Assembly: GCA_040143965.1 (NCBI GenBank)
Contig: JASJQH010006920.1
Location: 1 to 39,007 of the forward strand
DNA: 39,007 nucleotides
Direction: 5' to 3'
Source: Basidiobolus ranarum
Lineage: Eukaryota; Basidiobolomycota; Basidiobolomycetes; Basidiobolales
In this document: in pieces, positions 10,074 to 20,881 of the stretch
How positions within the stretch are numbered: the stretch's first letter is position 1
Layout of the letters: the number at the start of each line of letters is the position of its first letter
Position numbers and translations under genes: made by a program
Notes under the pieces: model-generated
What the model was told of the DNA's origin: nothing
The model's input: the letters and a program-made list of their open reading frames with translations, nothing else
Databases searched by the model: none

Positions 10074-13000
10074 ATGGATTTAAATCAATCCGTTTTGAGG
10101 CTTTTGACAGCAGCAGCTGAGGTAGCAACATTGCCAATGATTTCGAGATATTGTATTTAAAATGACTCATAACACTCTTCGTAATTTTAGGGATCAAATG
10201 GAACCGACGAGAAAAGTAAGGAGAGTGAAGAAGGCAATAATTTCTTGAGCTCATACTTGAGTCTTTCTTCTCTTTTTACCTTTTTGTTTTCGTAAATTAA
10301 CAGTTAATATTTCACCAATAGATATTCAAATAGACTCTTATTCTCAAGAACTCGAGCGTATACCTACTTCGGTTGACTTTGGAGTATGCTCTTCCCTTGA
10401 CGCTGTATTCCCAAACCAACGTAAAGGAAAGGAGTTGGAAATTGGTTACGCCAATGATTCTAGCTCATACGATAATATCGGACCATCATTTGTAGCCAAA
10501 GAGCGAGCTGAACGAATAAAGAAATGCTCCGAAAAACTTCAAGTGGCTTTCAGCTTGCCCACAGACGATACTCTTATTGCTGGTACGGCTTGATCATCTA
10601 ACTCATTACGTTGCAATCAAATAATTGAACGAATCATACCACAGAGTTTTCTTGCTCTCTTATTAGCTACATTCTACTCAAGGGCTACATGTATCTTACA
10701 AATCAGCATGTTTGCTTTTTCGCTTCTACAAATCGGAAGAAAACAGTATGTTAAACTTTCTTGGATATAGCGAATGTCTATTTAGCGTGGCCATTAATGT
10801 CAACATGTCATGTAGTCAAGTACTGAGCGTTCGGGATTTTTACATTTGAAAACTAGCAACACCCGGTTTTTTAGCACATATTGGTTTGTACTAAAGGAAG
10901 GGGCTCTAAGCTATTTTTCAAACTCAACTGACATTTACTGCCCCCTTGATGTGATCGACTTGAGATACGTTATCAGTTTGGAGGAAAACGAGGAAAAGAA
11001 TGTGATTCATATTGTAGCACCAGAGAAGAACTTCACCATACAAGCGGATACTTCCATAGCAATGAAAGAGTGGTACCTAAGCTTCAAAAGCCGTTACCTT
11101 CGCAGTATGGCTAATTTATTGATTATTTTTATCATTAGGATTAAAGATATAGTCGATACTATGTATACCCTACGCAATGGCGATAGCATAAAGGTATGGT
11201 TATGTTCGCATCGTGAGCAAACGACAAATCGAATTGACCTAGTTTATAGCTTGCTATTGCCCTTAACCATATAGTAAATGTTGAAGTAACGAGTAGTTTC
11301 GATCAGCACGATTCCCTTTGTGTTAGATGCTTTGAAAACGAAAGTTCGGTCGCTATAGATGAGGTAACAACATTCTAGTCACTGCGAACTCTAGTATGAA
11401 ATATTGTTTTCTGACTGTTTCGAACTCATTGTATTCAGTATTACTTCACATATTTTCACGATGCTCGGCAAGTCTGCAATCAAATTCGAAAATATCTACC
11501 TGACGTAGAGCTTCTTCATCATATCAAAGCGACTCCTACCCAAACTAAAGCAGAGGAACATCCCTCCATATCGAAGCGACTTTCTGGGATCACATCAATT
11601 TTTAGCAAGATAAATTTCACGGACAGCAGCGATAGCAAATCCAGCGAAAAATCAAATTCGTTTAATAGGAGAGTCAGCGAGAATTACCTCGAAGGTGACG
11701 GTACATCGATTGATGGAAATCACGAAAATGGGCATTGGTGGATCCCAACAATTCCTACTCTCACAAGAAAGCATCGTTCACTGTCACAAAAGGAACACGA
11801 TCTTAGAAAGCTATTTGCTCTACCGGCTGAGGAAAAGTTAATCAATAGTAAGTCTTAGTTTGACAACTCCGAGATTCTTGTGGCCACTTAACTGATACTA
11901 CAATATTGTATAGGTTTCCATGGCGCTTTGATACGTAAGCTGCCCATCCGAGGAAAGATCTACGTTTCCGATCATCACGTATTTTTCAAATCCAAGGCCA
12001 TTGGGAATAATCTGAAAGTTATTGTTCCATTTGATGATGTCAATGAAATCCATAAGCGTGTCGGAAGTATAATATTTCCTTACGGTGTTTACTTCTTGAC
12101 CGTTAGTCAAATAGAAATAACAATTGCATTTGGAACTGAGAGTACTCGTGATGAGTTTTTTAACATAGCGTCATCTACTATGAACCAAGTCAAGATGGGC
12201 CCTAGGATCACACGAAAGCAATCCAGGATTTTAGAGGAGGAGGTACTAGTGCCACCAAAGAGCTCCGTTAACGCCGTCCGGTCGCTTTCTTACCCTGTAT
12301 TTGACACAGAGATTGGAATCAAAGAACCTAAATCAATACATATTACTTGCTTGACAATTGGCACTCGAGGGGATGTACAACCCTATATCGCTCTTTGTAA
12401 AGGCTTGATGAAACGCGGTCATCGCTGTCGTATCGCAACACATGTTGAGTACAAAGAATGGGTGGAAAGTCATGGGATTGAATTTCGTGAAGTTGCAGGT
12501 GACCCAGCGGAGCTAATTCGCTTGTGTGTAGATAATGGAATGTTTAGCATCTCGTTCATCAGAGAAGGGATTTCAAAGTTCCGAGGCTGGTTAGATGATC
12601 TTTTGGCAACATCTTGGGAGGCTTGTCAGGGAACTGACCTTTTGGTTGAGTCTCCAAGCGCAATGGCTGGTGTACATATTGCCGAGAAGTTGAACATTCC
12701 TTTTTATTCATGCTTCACGATGCCATGGACTAGAACTCGTAGCTATCCTCACCCCTTTGCTGTTCCAGATTACCATATGGGTGGAGGTTATAATTACATG
12801 ACTTACATCCTTTTTGATCAGGTTTTCTGGAAAGGGATTGGTTGGCAAATCAACAGATGGCGTAAAAAATTCCTCAACCTGCCATCTACCTCCCCAGACA
12901 AGCTGGCTTTGCATAAAGTTCCATTTCTATACTGCTTTAGTGGCGAGATAGTGCCGCCTGCACCTGACTGGCCTGATTGGATCCACCTCTGTGGTTATTG

Positions 13001-13682
13001 GTTTTTAGATAATCCGGATCAAAGTTGGAAACCACCTCAATCATTGCTTGACTTCCTGAAGATTGATCCTAAGCCTGTGTATATTGGCTTTGGCTCAATA
13101 GTGGTGCAGGACCCCGAAAAGATGACAGAGGTGATTATTGAAGGAGTTCGCAAGGCTGGGGCTCGAGCAATCATTTCTAAAGGATGGTCATCACGACTTC
13201 AACAAGAGGGAAAGGCTCCGAAAGAAAAGGTGGAATTCCCGGATTTCATTTACTCTCTGGATTCTGTGCCCCATGATTGGTTATTCCCCCAGGTGGCTGG
13301 CGTTATGCACCATGGAGGTGCAGGGACAACGTCAGCTGGCATTCGAGCTGGCGTACCAACGGTGATTAAGCCATTCTTTGGAGATCAATTCTTCTGGGGT
13401 AATCGTATTCAAGAAATTGGAATTGGTTTATGTTTGAAGAAATTCACACCTGAGAGAATTTCTCATGCCTTACTAACCATCACTACGGATGAGAAAATCA
13501 TAAAGCGATCGCAGGTCATTGGTAAGAGGGTTCAGGCTGAGAATGGTGTCGACAATGCTATCAATTATATGTTTCGCGATTATGGACTTGCCAGTCATCG
13601 TACATTCAAATCAGAACAGGACCATGAACTCTCGAAAGCACCACTTTCTCTAAATTTTGAAGACATTTCTGATGAAGAATAG
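10074..13682 (+). CDS. ATG26: Sterol 3-beta-glucosyltransferase (Atg26/Ugt51 type)
   Basis: A 1012-residue enzyme that transfers glucose from UDP-glucose to ergosterol at membranes; in some fungi it is needed for pexophagy. Nine exons: 10074-10121, 10191-10215 (25 nt), 10322-10582, 10645-10745, 10816-11072, 11139-11193, 11250-11363, 11439-11847 and 11914-13682. Domains run GRAM1 (about 112-145, LLKGYMYLTNQHVCFFAST), PH (about 148-235, SGFLHLK to MKEW), GRAM2 (424-500, GKIYVSDHHVFFKSK), then GT family 28/1. The N-half motif is TIGTRGDVQPYIALCKGL near 567, the UDP-sugar site GVMHHGGAGTTSAGIRAG with PFFGDQFFW near 890-925. It is somewhat shorter than the yeast enzyme, mainly N-terminally. The first ATG was chosen because its short exon splices in frame to the microexon. 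The 25-nt exon 2 and the extreme N terminus are the least certain parts. Confidence 0.93.
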
Positions 13683-14317
13683 ACGCATACAAAACACACC
13701 CAATAGTATTCACATTAAAAGATGAAAGAAATATGATACATGTAAATTATCCCTTTATTCCAAATTTCCCCAATGCAAAAACCTCAAAATTCCGACATTC
13801 TTTGCATTGCCAGAGTTTACAAGGTATTATAATATAATGTAGCCAAAATGAACATGCATTGATAGTAAGCAGTACGAATATATGTTTTTGTCCGTTGCTA
13901 GTTGAATACCATGCTTTGACCTATTACACTTTGACCCACACGCAGTCATATCATATATCAATTAGAACAATTGGTGTTTATATGGTTCTTTCCTCCGATG
14001 GTTCAGATCTAAAAATTCAGAACCTAGATATTTCACATGTATATTGGAGCCTGTTCGGAATTTATGTGGAGTGCTGTAGTCCAACTAGTATACATCTATC
14101 CGTACGTACTTGTAGTTCAATTAGCATACATCTATCCGTACGTACTTGTAGCTCAACTAGCATACATCTATCCGTACGTACTTGGATGGAGTATATAAAT
14201 CTTTTAGCTGTAACCATTTCCCTTTTTTTACCTACTAGTTGTATTGCCCTAATAGAGAATTCACAACGTTCCATCTTTTCTATCCCGTCACCCATTTACC
14301 AAGGTTGCTCAAGTACT
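13683..14317. other. Intergenic region upstream of the cysteine-rich gene
   Basis: It holds the ATG26 3' UTR and the presumed promoter of the next plus-strand gene, including the three 36-bp tandem repeats annotated separately. A second signal-peptide-like ATG at 14186 lies in frame with the chosen start and is discussed there. Confidence 0.5.
14075..14182 (+). repeat. Three tandem copies of a 36-bp unit
   Basis: Copies at 14075-14110, 14111-14146 and 14147-14182 differ at only a few positions, all in the first half of the unit. Each ends with CATCTATCCGTACGTACT, which contains the palindrome GTACGTAC. The array ends 135 bp before the chosen ATG (14318) of the cysteine-rich gene and 3 bp before an in-frame ATG at 14186. 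Possible roles are an array of transcription-factor sites or a 5' UTR element. Because 36 is twelve codons, at least one frame stays open through it on each strand, but I see no reason to think it is coding. Confidence 0.9.
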
Positions 14318-15517
14318 ATGTCATTCTTGAAAGCTATAGCTTGGATTTTAATGCTATCAGGTAATCCATTTCTGTATACTATTTTAGCATCTAAGGACTA
14401 ATCGTTCTGAATTCATAGTACTTGGCGTTTTATCTCTTCCCCCTGCTCAAAGTCCTGCCACCTCGGTTATTTCGATTAATCTACCTAATGTTTCACCGAC
14501 TACGCCAAATAATACTTGTTTGGAGGGAACACATGATTGTGGGTTTTTTAAATGTGTCAAAGAGCCAGGTTGCCCGTTAGGTTGGTAAGTTCCCACTTGA
14601 ATTGGATCACTATTGGTATTTAAGGACTAACCCCAGTATACATGTCATTACATGTAAAGATTGTCACTTATATGATAACGAACAAAATTGCAACTCTATA
14701 CATATGAACGGTGTAGGGTGTATTTGGCAAAAACGACGGTGCTTTAGAGGTTGGACCACATATAAGAACTAGATGACATATTTTTATTCAACGATATTTC
14801 ATTATTTAAAGATATAAAATGTGAACTTCTTCCGGATAGAAGATGCTCTCCAGGCTGCTTCAATTGTGGTAGGTTTATGTGTCTTCCAGATGGTGGTTCA
14901 TGTCCAAAAGGTGAGTTAAATGAACCTAATAGTAAATCCATACGCTTTACCTTTATTTATTCGGAGAATATTGTAAACTTAGGCTGTGATACATATGTTA
15001 CAAGGATAGAGTGTCAGAATTCTATGCCATTCAACGGAGTGGGTTGTCGATGGATGGGTGAAGCTTGCAACTATTGTGAGTTACAGAACGAGTACCACTT
15101 TAATCGATACAAGCTTACTAATGTCTCTTCCCAATAGATGAGCTAGAGATTCGTAACCAAGTACCAAGCAATGATGATATAGTATTCATGTTCCCTGGCT
15201 CTAACTCAGCAGTAGTCAATGAACCAACCTTAACTGAACCCTTAGAATATACTAAAATGAAGTTGGCCAGTAAGTGGGGGCCAATAGCGGGAATCACAGT
15301 TGGATTGATTTCAGCCACTGGTATGGTCTTCGTATTAGTTCACAAGAGAATCGAATCCAAAAGACAAGTAAGACTTGTTCGTGGATTTCCAACAAATGAA
15401 TTGACAAAAGATGTACGCCGCCCCCAGTCTTTTTTGAAAGCAGTTAAACACGTGCTAGGATCGCATAAGCAGGAGGATAGCTTAGCATCAGAGCTTGCTT
15501 CATCCCTTTCAACGTGA
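14318..15517 (+). CDS. Type I membrane protein with two Cys-rich modules, unknown
   Basis: I do not recognise this family. It gives 297 residues from six exons: 14318-14360, 14419-14584, 14637-14749, 14812-14910, 14983-15075 and 15138-15517. A signal peptide (MSFLKAIAWILMLSVLGVL) is split by the first intron. The ectodomain has two related cysteine-rich modules, about 48-107 and 111-171. Both share the order CG-F-C, then CPxGC, then a C-rich stretch, then NGVGC-W and a last Cys. The NGVGC-W part recalls PSI-type domains, but this is only a resemblance. One transmembrane helix lies at about 219-239, followed by a basic tail of about 58 residues. Introns fall at matching places in both modules, so exon duplication is likely. 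An alternative start at 14186 would add 44 residues that also look like a signal peptide. A cell-surface sensor or adhesion role is possible. Confidence 0.7.
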
Positions 15518-15713
15518 ACTAATTTTCACAACGTGTTGATCCGTGAATCCATTCCAGAAAGAGTAATTTACATGGGTATCTTAGTTTCTTTACCTTCCCC
15601 CATTTTTGAGTCACTAATGTATGTCAAGGATTTCCAAATGATAGTATTATTTCACCGAGTACAAGTAAAGCATCTCGTATATTACAAATGCAAACAATAA
15701 ATTTACAATTCTT

Positions 15714-16373
15714 TTATCGCCTAATTTCCGACATACATTCATATACGATTTGTTCATATTCCTGGTCGGAAAATCCGCCTTCTTTAGCCATTTCTCTAGC
15801 CTCCTTTAATCTCCCAATGAGCTCCTTTTTAATCTTTTCCTTTCTTTCTTGATTCAATACACCCGTCAATTTCACCGTTAACACAGATGCCATATCCAAT
15901 GATTCCAAGTGAGGACGATCGGATGAGTTGGTGATTGGAGGGAGACCCATGTCGGGAATGAATTCATTGGACACTTGATATGAAATAGCGGTATTCATAG
16001 TGGATTGTTCAGCTGATTCCTCACGTAAAGGTGGAGTTTCTGAACCAACTCCATCATACTGAGCCCAGTAATCTTTCTCTTCGGAGGACTCGTTATCATT
16101 CTGTAGGTTTAGTGGAGTTTGTATCTGGCCATGATCATACCTCTCCCAGTATTCGTCGTCACTTTCATCTGTATGGTCATCCGTAAAACAGCTACCCAGG
16201 GAGTTGCTTCTCACACTTACCTAGATTTTGAGGTTAGTAAGTTAGAGGGAAGAAGAGAAAGGGCAAGTGGAAAGAGACTGGCATACCTGATCGTCTTTTG
16301 AGTTCGTGGGATCAACTATACCCCAGGGTAAAGCGGTGTTCTTAATTAGGTATTGCTGCGTTGAACTGGTCAT
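15714..16373 (-). CDS. Unknown acidic protein with a duplicated YWxxYD motif
   Basis: A 197-residue protein from two exons, 16373-16287 and 16220-15714. No signal peptide or membrane segment is visible. The middle is acidic and probably disordered. It carries two copies of a short motif, DEYWERYDHGQIQTP and KDYWAQYDGVGSETP, about 26 residues apart. The last 60 residues are charged and helical (VLNQERKEKIKKELIGRL, EQIVYECMSEIRR) and may form a helical hairpin. I recall similar D-YW-x-x-YD proteins being annotated as conserved fungal unknowns but cannot confirm this. The stop is 196 bp from the convergent cysteine-rich gene. The first exon is supported by a consensus donor and an in-frame join. 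Confidence 0.75.
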
Positions 16374-17759
16374 TTTCAAGAGTTGTCGCAAATAAAAATG
16401 TAAAGGCTGTTATAAAGGATATTTACAAGGCTGATTATTTTGCAGTGGAAGGTTGTGTACAAGTGTTATATGAGGAATATGATGTTCAGCAATCATGACT
16501 TTATATAATAGTCGTCACTTTCTTGGAATTTTTCCGGTTGGTCGTACCGAAGCCAAAATTCAAGTCACGAGCCAATAATTCGAAACTATCTTCATCACCC
16601 CCCCTTCATTCAGTATCTTTCTTCCTCCCACCCACTTGCACCAGATTGATGTCCCATATACTCCTAAAGTTGGAGTTGGTACGCACAGCATAGACCACAA
16701 TTCTACAATTTTACGATAATATAGATGCTGCTCTGTAAATCACAGCACTGTAGGGGCAGTAAATACTCTTCGTTTTCTGCATTTGTACTGATCGCCTGGC
16801 TATTTACTTCCCTTGATTGAGTACATGACAGCTATCACATGCAAAAGGATACGTTGCGATCCCCAAATACAAAGTGAATCCATATCATTAGTGGATTTTT
16901 GGAATACAGTCAGGCTCGAAGAGAGTGTCTTGAAATCGAGTATCTACTGGTAATGTTAATTGTTTGGGAAAAGTGGTTGGTTTTGAACCAGTTGAACCTA
17001 ACACTGCTCAACACTCATGTAACGTTTCCACTTGGTTTCATATTGTTACAAAGTGTGATGTTTCTTGGCCAATAAAAACCATCTCAAGCATGATGATGTA
17101 TGTGACTGGTTTGTGAAAGCTTATTTAAACCCACCAATGGCGGAGTCTCATTAGATCAATCATGTCTTTTCAGTGACTGCATTATGATGAGGCCGATCAT
17201 TTGTCGCACACTCTATGGAGGTTATATCAGCACCTACAATTCATCTCTTAATATAATGCTATTTTGCTCATTTGTTATAGACTCACATCGCTCAGTAGAG
17301 ATTCAATCCCATGTCGTCACTACTATAGTTCATGTGATTGAATTCTTCCTGTGTTGACTTTTGCATTCCCCCACCTGTAGAGAGCTCTTTACCCATTGGT
17401 CGAGTAAATATTAATAAATGGCTAAATGCTAAATGCTCTTAGTATCATAGTTGCTGAGTTTCGAAGTAATTTATATATAAATCCTCCCCTGACCCTGAAT
17501 CACCCAGTCTATTTAAATGATAGTATCCCGATATTGGATACTTGAATTTTATCCCTTACCTTTTACCCTTACCCTTACTCTGACCCTAGCTTCTCTTGAC
17601 CTGCCTTTATTGGTTTATTTTTGTGATTTCTGTCAATCAGTTAGACCTTCATCTCTTTTGTTAATTCCTTAATTATAGCCCATATCACTACTACACTCAA
17701 TTAGAGTCTACACCAAACTGCTTTAACCCTAGAAATACACAACACTTCGAGTAAACTTG
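16374..17759. other. Divergent promoter region, unknown gene and PAS gene
   Basis: About 1.4 kb with no convincing gene. Around 17550-17590 a pyrimidine-rich tract has imperfect TTACCC repeats, followed by the start of the PAS gene about 170 bp later. A TATA-like TATATAAAT lies at 17472. It probably contains the PAS gene promoter and long 5' UTR. Confidence 0.4.
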
Positions 17760-18743
17760 ATGTACACTCATCACCTGTCAAATCACGCGCAGGGTGGTTG
17801 TTCACTACGTAGTACCGCCACTATCTGGATTGAAATGAAAGAGGAAAGATTATATGTTACGGGAGCTACGAATGAAGCATTGAAATTATTTGGATACATG
17901 AAAGAATCCGAGATGATCAGTGCGAAGATAGAGGAGATATTTGAAGTGGTAGAGTATTTGAATGAATCGAATGATTTCCTATTGTTAAAGAGTCGTCGAA
18001 ATGTCAATGGAACTATCTGGATTAATGCTTGTGCTCATAGAATCTTAAATCAACAACATTGGAATTTACGCGATGTTACCCATCAGAAACATTTGACTTC
18101 TATGGATCTTACAACATCTATCAACAATGTCGACGATATACATGTATTGAGTATCACTCACTTTGGCGTCATAGAACATGTGTTTCCCGGACCCTTTATG
18201 GGGTTCAACAGCAAGCAATTGGTGGATAGACCTTTGATGATGTTTGTTCATCCAGAGGACTTGAAGATTCTTTGTAATGGGTTGAGTATGATGTTAAAAT
18301 CCATGTATGCCAACTTTACTATACGGTGGCAGATTGGAGCTGATGAATCAGGAGAAATGAGGTATCAACCGATCCAAGTGCACGCTATGATTTCAGAGAG
18401 CAGTCCCATATGTTTGATCAAGCGACTCCCGGAGAGGTCTCTGTCTATCAGAAAGACCCATGACTATGAGGATAAAGAATGGGACACAGGATGGACACAA
18501 TGGAGAATTATTTCCCACGTTTACCAAAATTGCTTTGGATATATTCATGATTACTTGAACTACTGTAATAGATACATTCTAGGAGATAGTTCAGATATTA
18601 AGAATTGGAATCGCTTTATAGGAACTGTTTATGAAGATTTTGAAAAATCTCCGTTAGAAGCCTGGGGGAACTATAGAAAAGATGCGGCGCAATTCCTTAT
18701 AAAGTTGGTTACTAACTGGGGTATATTTACCTCCCATAAATGA
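17760..18743 (+). CDS. Intronless double-PAS protein, WC-1-like
   Basis: A 327-residue protein from a single uninterrupted frame. Two PAS-type segments can be seen. The first is about residues 20-60 (TNEALKLFGYMKESEM). The second is about 125-215, with the fold signature FGVIEHVFPGPFMGF, then DRPLMMFVHPEDLKIL and a C-terminal strand region. The second resembles the PAS domains of fungal WC-1 and related regulators. There is no LOV-type NCRFLQ flavin motif and no GATA finger, so it is neither a photoreceptor nor a DNA-binding WC-1. The last 100 residues are Trp- and Tyr-rich and unassigned. A partner or sensor role through PAS dimerisation is a guess. The absence of introns is odd beside its intron-rich neighbours. 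Confidence 0.75.
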   Translation: MYTHHLSNHAQGGCSLRSTATIWIEMKEERLYVTGATNEALKLFGYMKESEMISAKIEEIFEVVEYLNESNDFLLLKSRRNVNGTIWINACAHRILNQQHWNLRDVTHQKHLTSMDLTTSINNVDDIHVLSITHFGVIEHVFPGPFMGFNSKQLVDRPLMMFVHPEDLKILCNGLSMMLKSMYANFTIRWQIGADESGEMRYQPIQVHAMISESSPICLIKRLPERSLSIRKTHDYEDKEWDTGWTQWRIISHVYQNCFGYIHDYLNYCNRYILGDSSDIKNWNRFIGTVYEDFEKSPLEAWGNYRKDAAQFLIKLVTNWGIFTSHK

Positions 18744-19307
18744 CCTATCTCCCTTCATGTAGATAAACATTTCCCTTCGGAGGATATTTTTGTACTTTAC
18801 TCAATAGAGTTGAATTCTATGATCAGGTATCTTGTAAATAATTATCAACCTTTTAGAAACACGCCTTTTTCAATGACTTTTTGATAAATTAAATATATCG
18901 TAATCCATTATATTGTAACACCTAAAGTGGCACATATTCAGTACGCCACAATGTACCGATCTAGCCAAATCTAAGGGGAAATCTGCTTGAACTACACTTG
19001 GTGGAGGTATTTCGTTTACTTAGATTTACCAATGCTGCATAAATAGGTACTTTCACTCCTTAATCATCATGCTATGAGGCTTATTTCATACACCCATAAA
19101 AATCACCCGTACGTTAGTTTAAGAAATTCCGTTAGATTCATCGGGTCAAGTTCATTAGTCATTGGATTCCTATAAAGTACCCCATTTTCTTCCATTGAAA
19201 AAGTCAAGAAATCATTTTGACATTATCTAGATAGAAGATATCCCTTTAGAATCATTCACTTTCATTCCATTCCTAGAAATACCTCCTTATAATCTTGAAT
19301 TTTAACA
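18744..19307. other. Intergenic spacer upstream of GH16
   Basis: A 564-bp AT-rich spacer between two plus-strand genes. It should contain the PAS gene 3' UTR and the GH16 promoter. I see no gene, repeat or RNA. Confidence 0.45.
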
Positions 19308-20318
19308 ATGCATTTCAATACAAAGGTAAAATTCTCTTGAAATATATATGATTGTTATGGATTATTAACCGAAAATTTAGTTCTTCATGGTACTTGCTCT
19401 TACCTCTATCACCTGGTCAGATGCAGCTATTTGTCGAGATGCTGTGGATACTTTCAATGGTAGAAGTACCATTCGATTAAATACAGAAGGAGATGTACGT
19501 CGAGAGAATGGACATCTTGTACTTCGAGTAGTTAAAGGAGATAGACATCCAGCAGGTGGATATATTGGGGATGGTGCTAGAGCAACTATGGCAGAATCCT
19601 TGCAATATGGTAAAGTTACAGCTAGATTAAGAACAGCTGGAACTAGAGGAATCGTTAGTGCTATGTTTGTAAGTATTAGTATCGATGATTGCATTCTTTG
19701 ATTAATTGTTTCTTCTATTTAAATAGACTATGGCTAATGATAAAGATGAAATGGACTTGGAATGGTTGGGTGGTAAACCAAGAGAGTTACTAAGTAACTT
19801 CTTCTACAAAGGAGATCTAATCTTTACCAATAGTCAAGAACATAATATTAATATCGATAGTTCCAAACAATTCGTTAACTATACATTGGACTGGAAGCCA
19901 GATTCTATTAGGTATTTTGGTTTTATCCACTTTCTTTTATATGGATCATATAAATCAGTCACTTACATCTTAATCCTAGTTGGCTGATTAATGGTCGTGT
20001 CGTACGCACACTGAGAAAAGATCAAACTTATGACAGAAAAATTAGGGCTTATAGATTCCCTTCCAGTCCAGCTAAAGTGGAATTCTCGTAAGTAACTAAC
20101 TCCTACGTTTTCATATCAACCGTGTACTAATATCAATATGTTCTAGTGTTTGGGACGGTGGTGATAGTGAGGAAGATGGTACTAGTGAATGGGCAGGTGG
20201 TAGAGTCAATTGGGAAGATAAACATATCTATGATGATGGAAGACTTGACATGAAAGTGGATCTATTAGAGATCAAATGTCACCCAGAATTACGTGGAAAA
20301 CGGAACTTTGTCCAGTAA
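19308..20318 (+). CDS. GH16 cell-wall glucan/chitin transglycosidase, Crh-like
   Basis: A 256-residue secreted enzyme from five exons: 19308-19325 (18 nt), 19381-19668, 19727-19911, 19980-20087 and 20147-20318. The signal peptide MHFNTKFFMVLALTSITW is completed only after the first intron. The GH16 catalytic strand DEMDLEW (family pattern DE-[IM]-D-x-E) carries the nucleophile, helper Asp and acid/base. It sits at about residue 109 and is preceded by the typical YGKVTARLRTA. Later Crh-like blocks are VNYTLDWKPDSIRWLINGR, RFPSSPAKVEFSVWDGG and GTSEWAGGRVNW. Yeast Crh1/Utr2 couple chitin to beta-glucan. No chitin-binding module and no GPI-anchor signal are present at the ends, so it should be a soluble wall enzyme. 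Family members use glucan or chitin; the substrate here is inferred. Confidence 0.93.
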
Positions 20319-20881
20319 TTAAACTATTTAGTGTATCTCTATTGAACCTTCTCCTCCCCTTTCCTGTCTGATTTCCTTGATTTTACTTTACCTTATATCC
20401 CCCCCCCTCACCACATCTACACAGTATCTATGATTCCTTGATTATTTATTAAGATCCAAATTGTCTACTCTATACCTAGTGCATGGGATTGCAATCAGAT
20501 ATTCTTTCACAAACACCCACATATGTAGACAAGTTTCTCAAAATCAACCCCAAATAAAGGGAATTCATGTAGGTATACATATAACATTGATGTATTGGGT
20601 TTCCTATTAGTTTATGTTATGAAGAATTAAAAACCAAGAAATAAATTAACCACGCAACAATATTTAACGAAAACAATTATGTTAGAAGAATGAGGGACAA
20701 CGAAGGTTAACGAGTTAACGAATCAACGTAAAAACAATTACTATTACTAATATTATAGTGAAGTGTACTGATTTGTGGGATAATAGGTAGATAAGGTGAA
20801 TATGTCTATATTACAAATAAAAGCCGTCATTGAAAGGTGGAGCGAATACAAATAATCCTTCCCATTTGTATCTCCGATTCT
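20319..20881. other. Convergent intergenic spacer
   Basis: AT-rich 563-bp spacer between the stops of GH16 and the RasGAP gene. It has a run of C near 20400 and several poly(A)-like signals. No gene is seen. Confidence 0.5.

Noticed and set aside
11105-11138. A 34-nt intron in ATG26
   Set aside because: Removing it shifts the frame. The 66-nt intron 11073-11138 keeps the frame and restores the family spacing after the PH-domain Trp.
13859-14401. Reading the whole 180-codon frame through the 36-bp repeats as coding
   Set aside because: The frame opens without a signal or motif, runs through promoter repeats, and the credible leader begins at 14318.
17546-17590. Telomere-like pyrimidine repeats (TTACCC-type)
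   Set aside because: The units are irregular and are not CCCTAA/TTAGGG. It is more likely a simple promoter pyrimidine tract.
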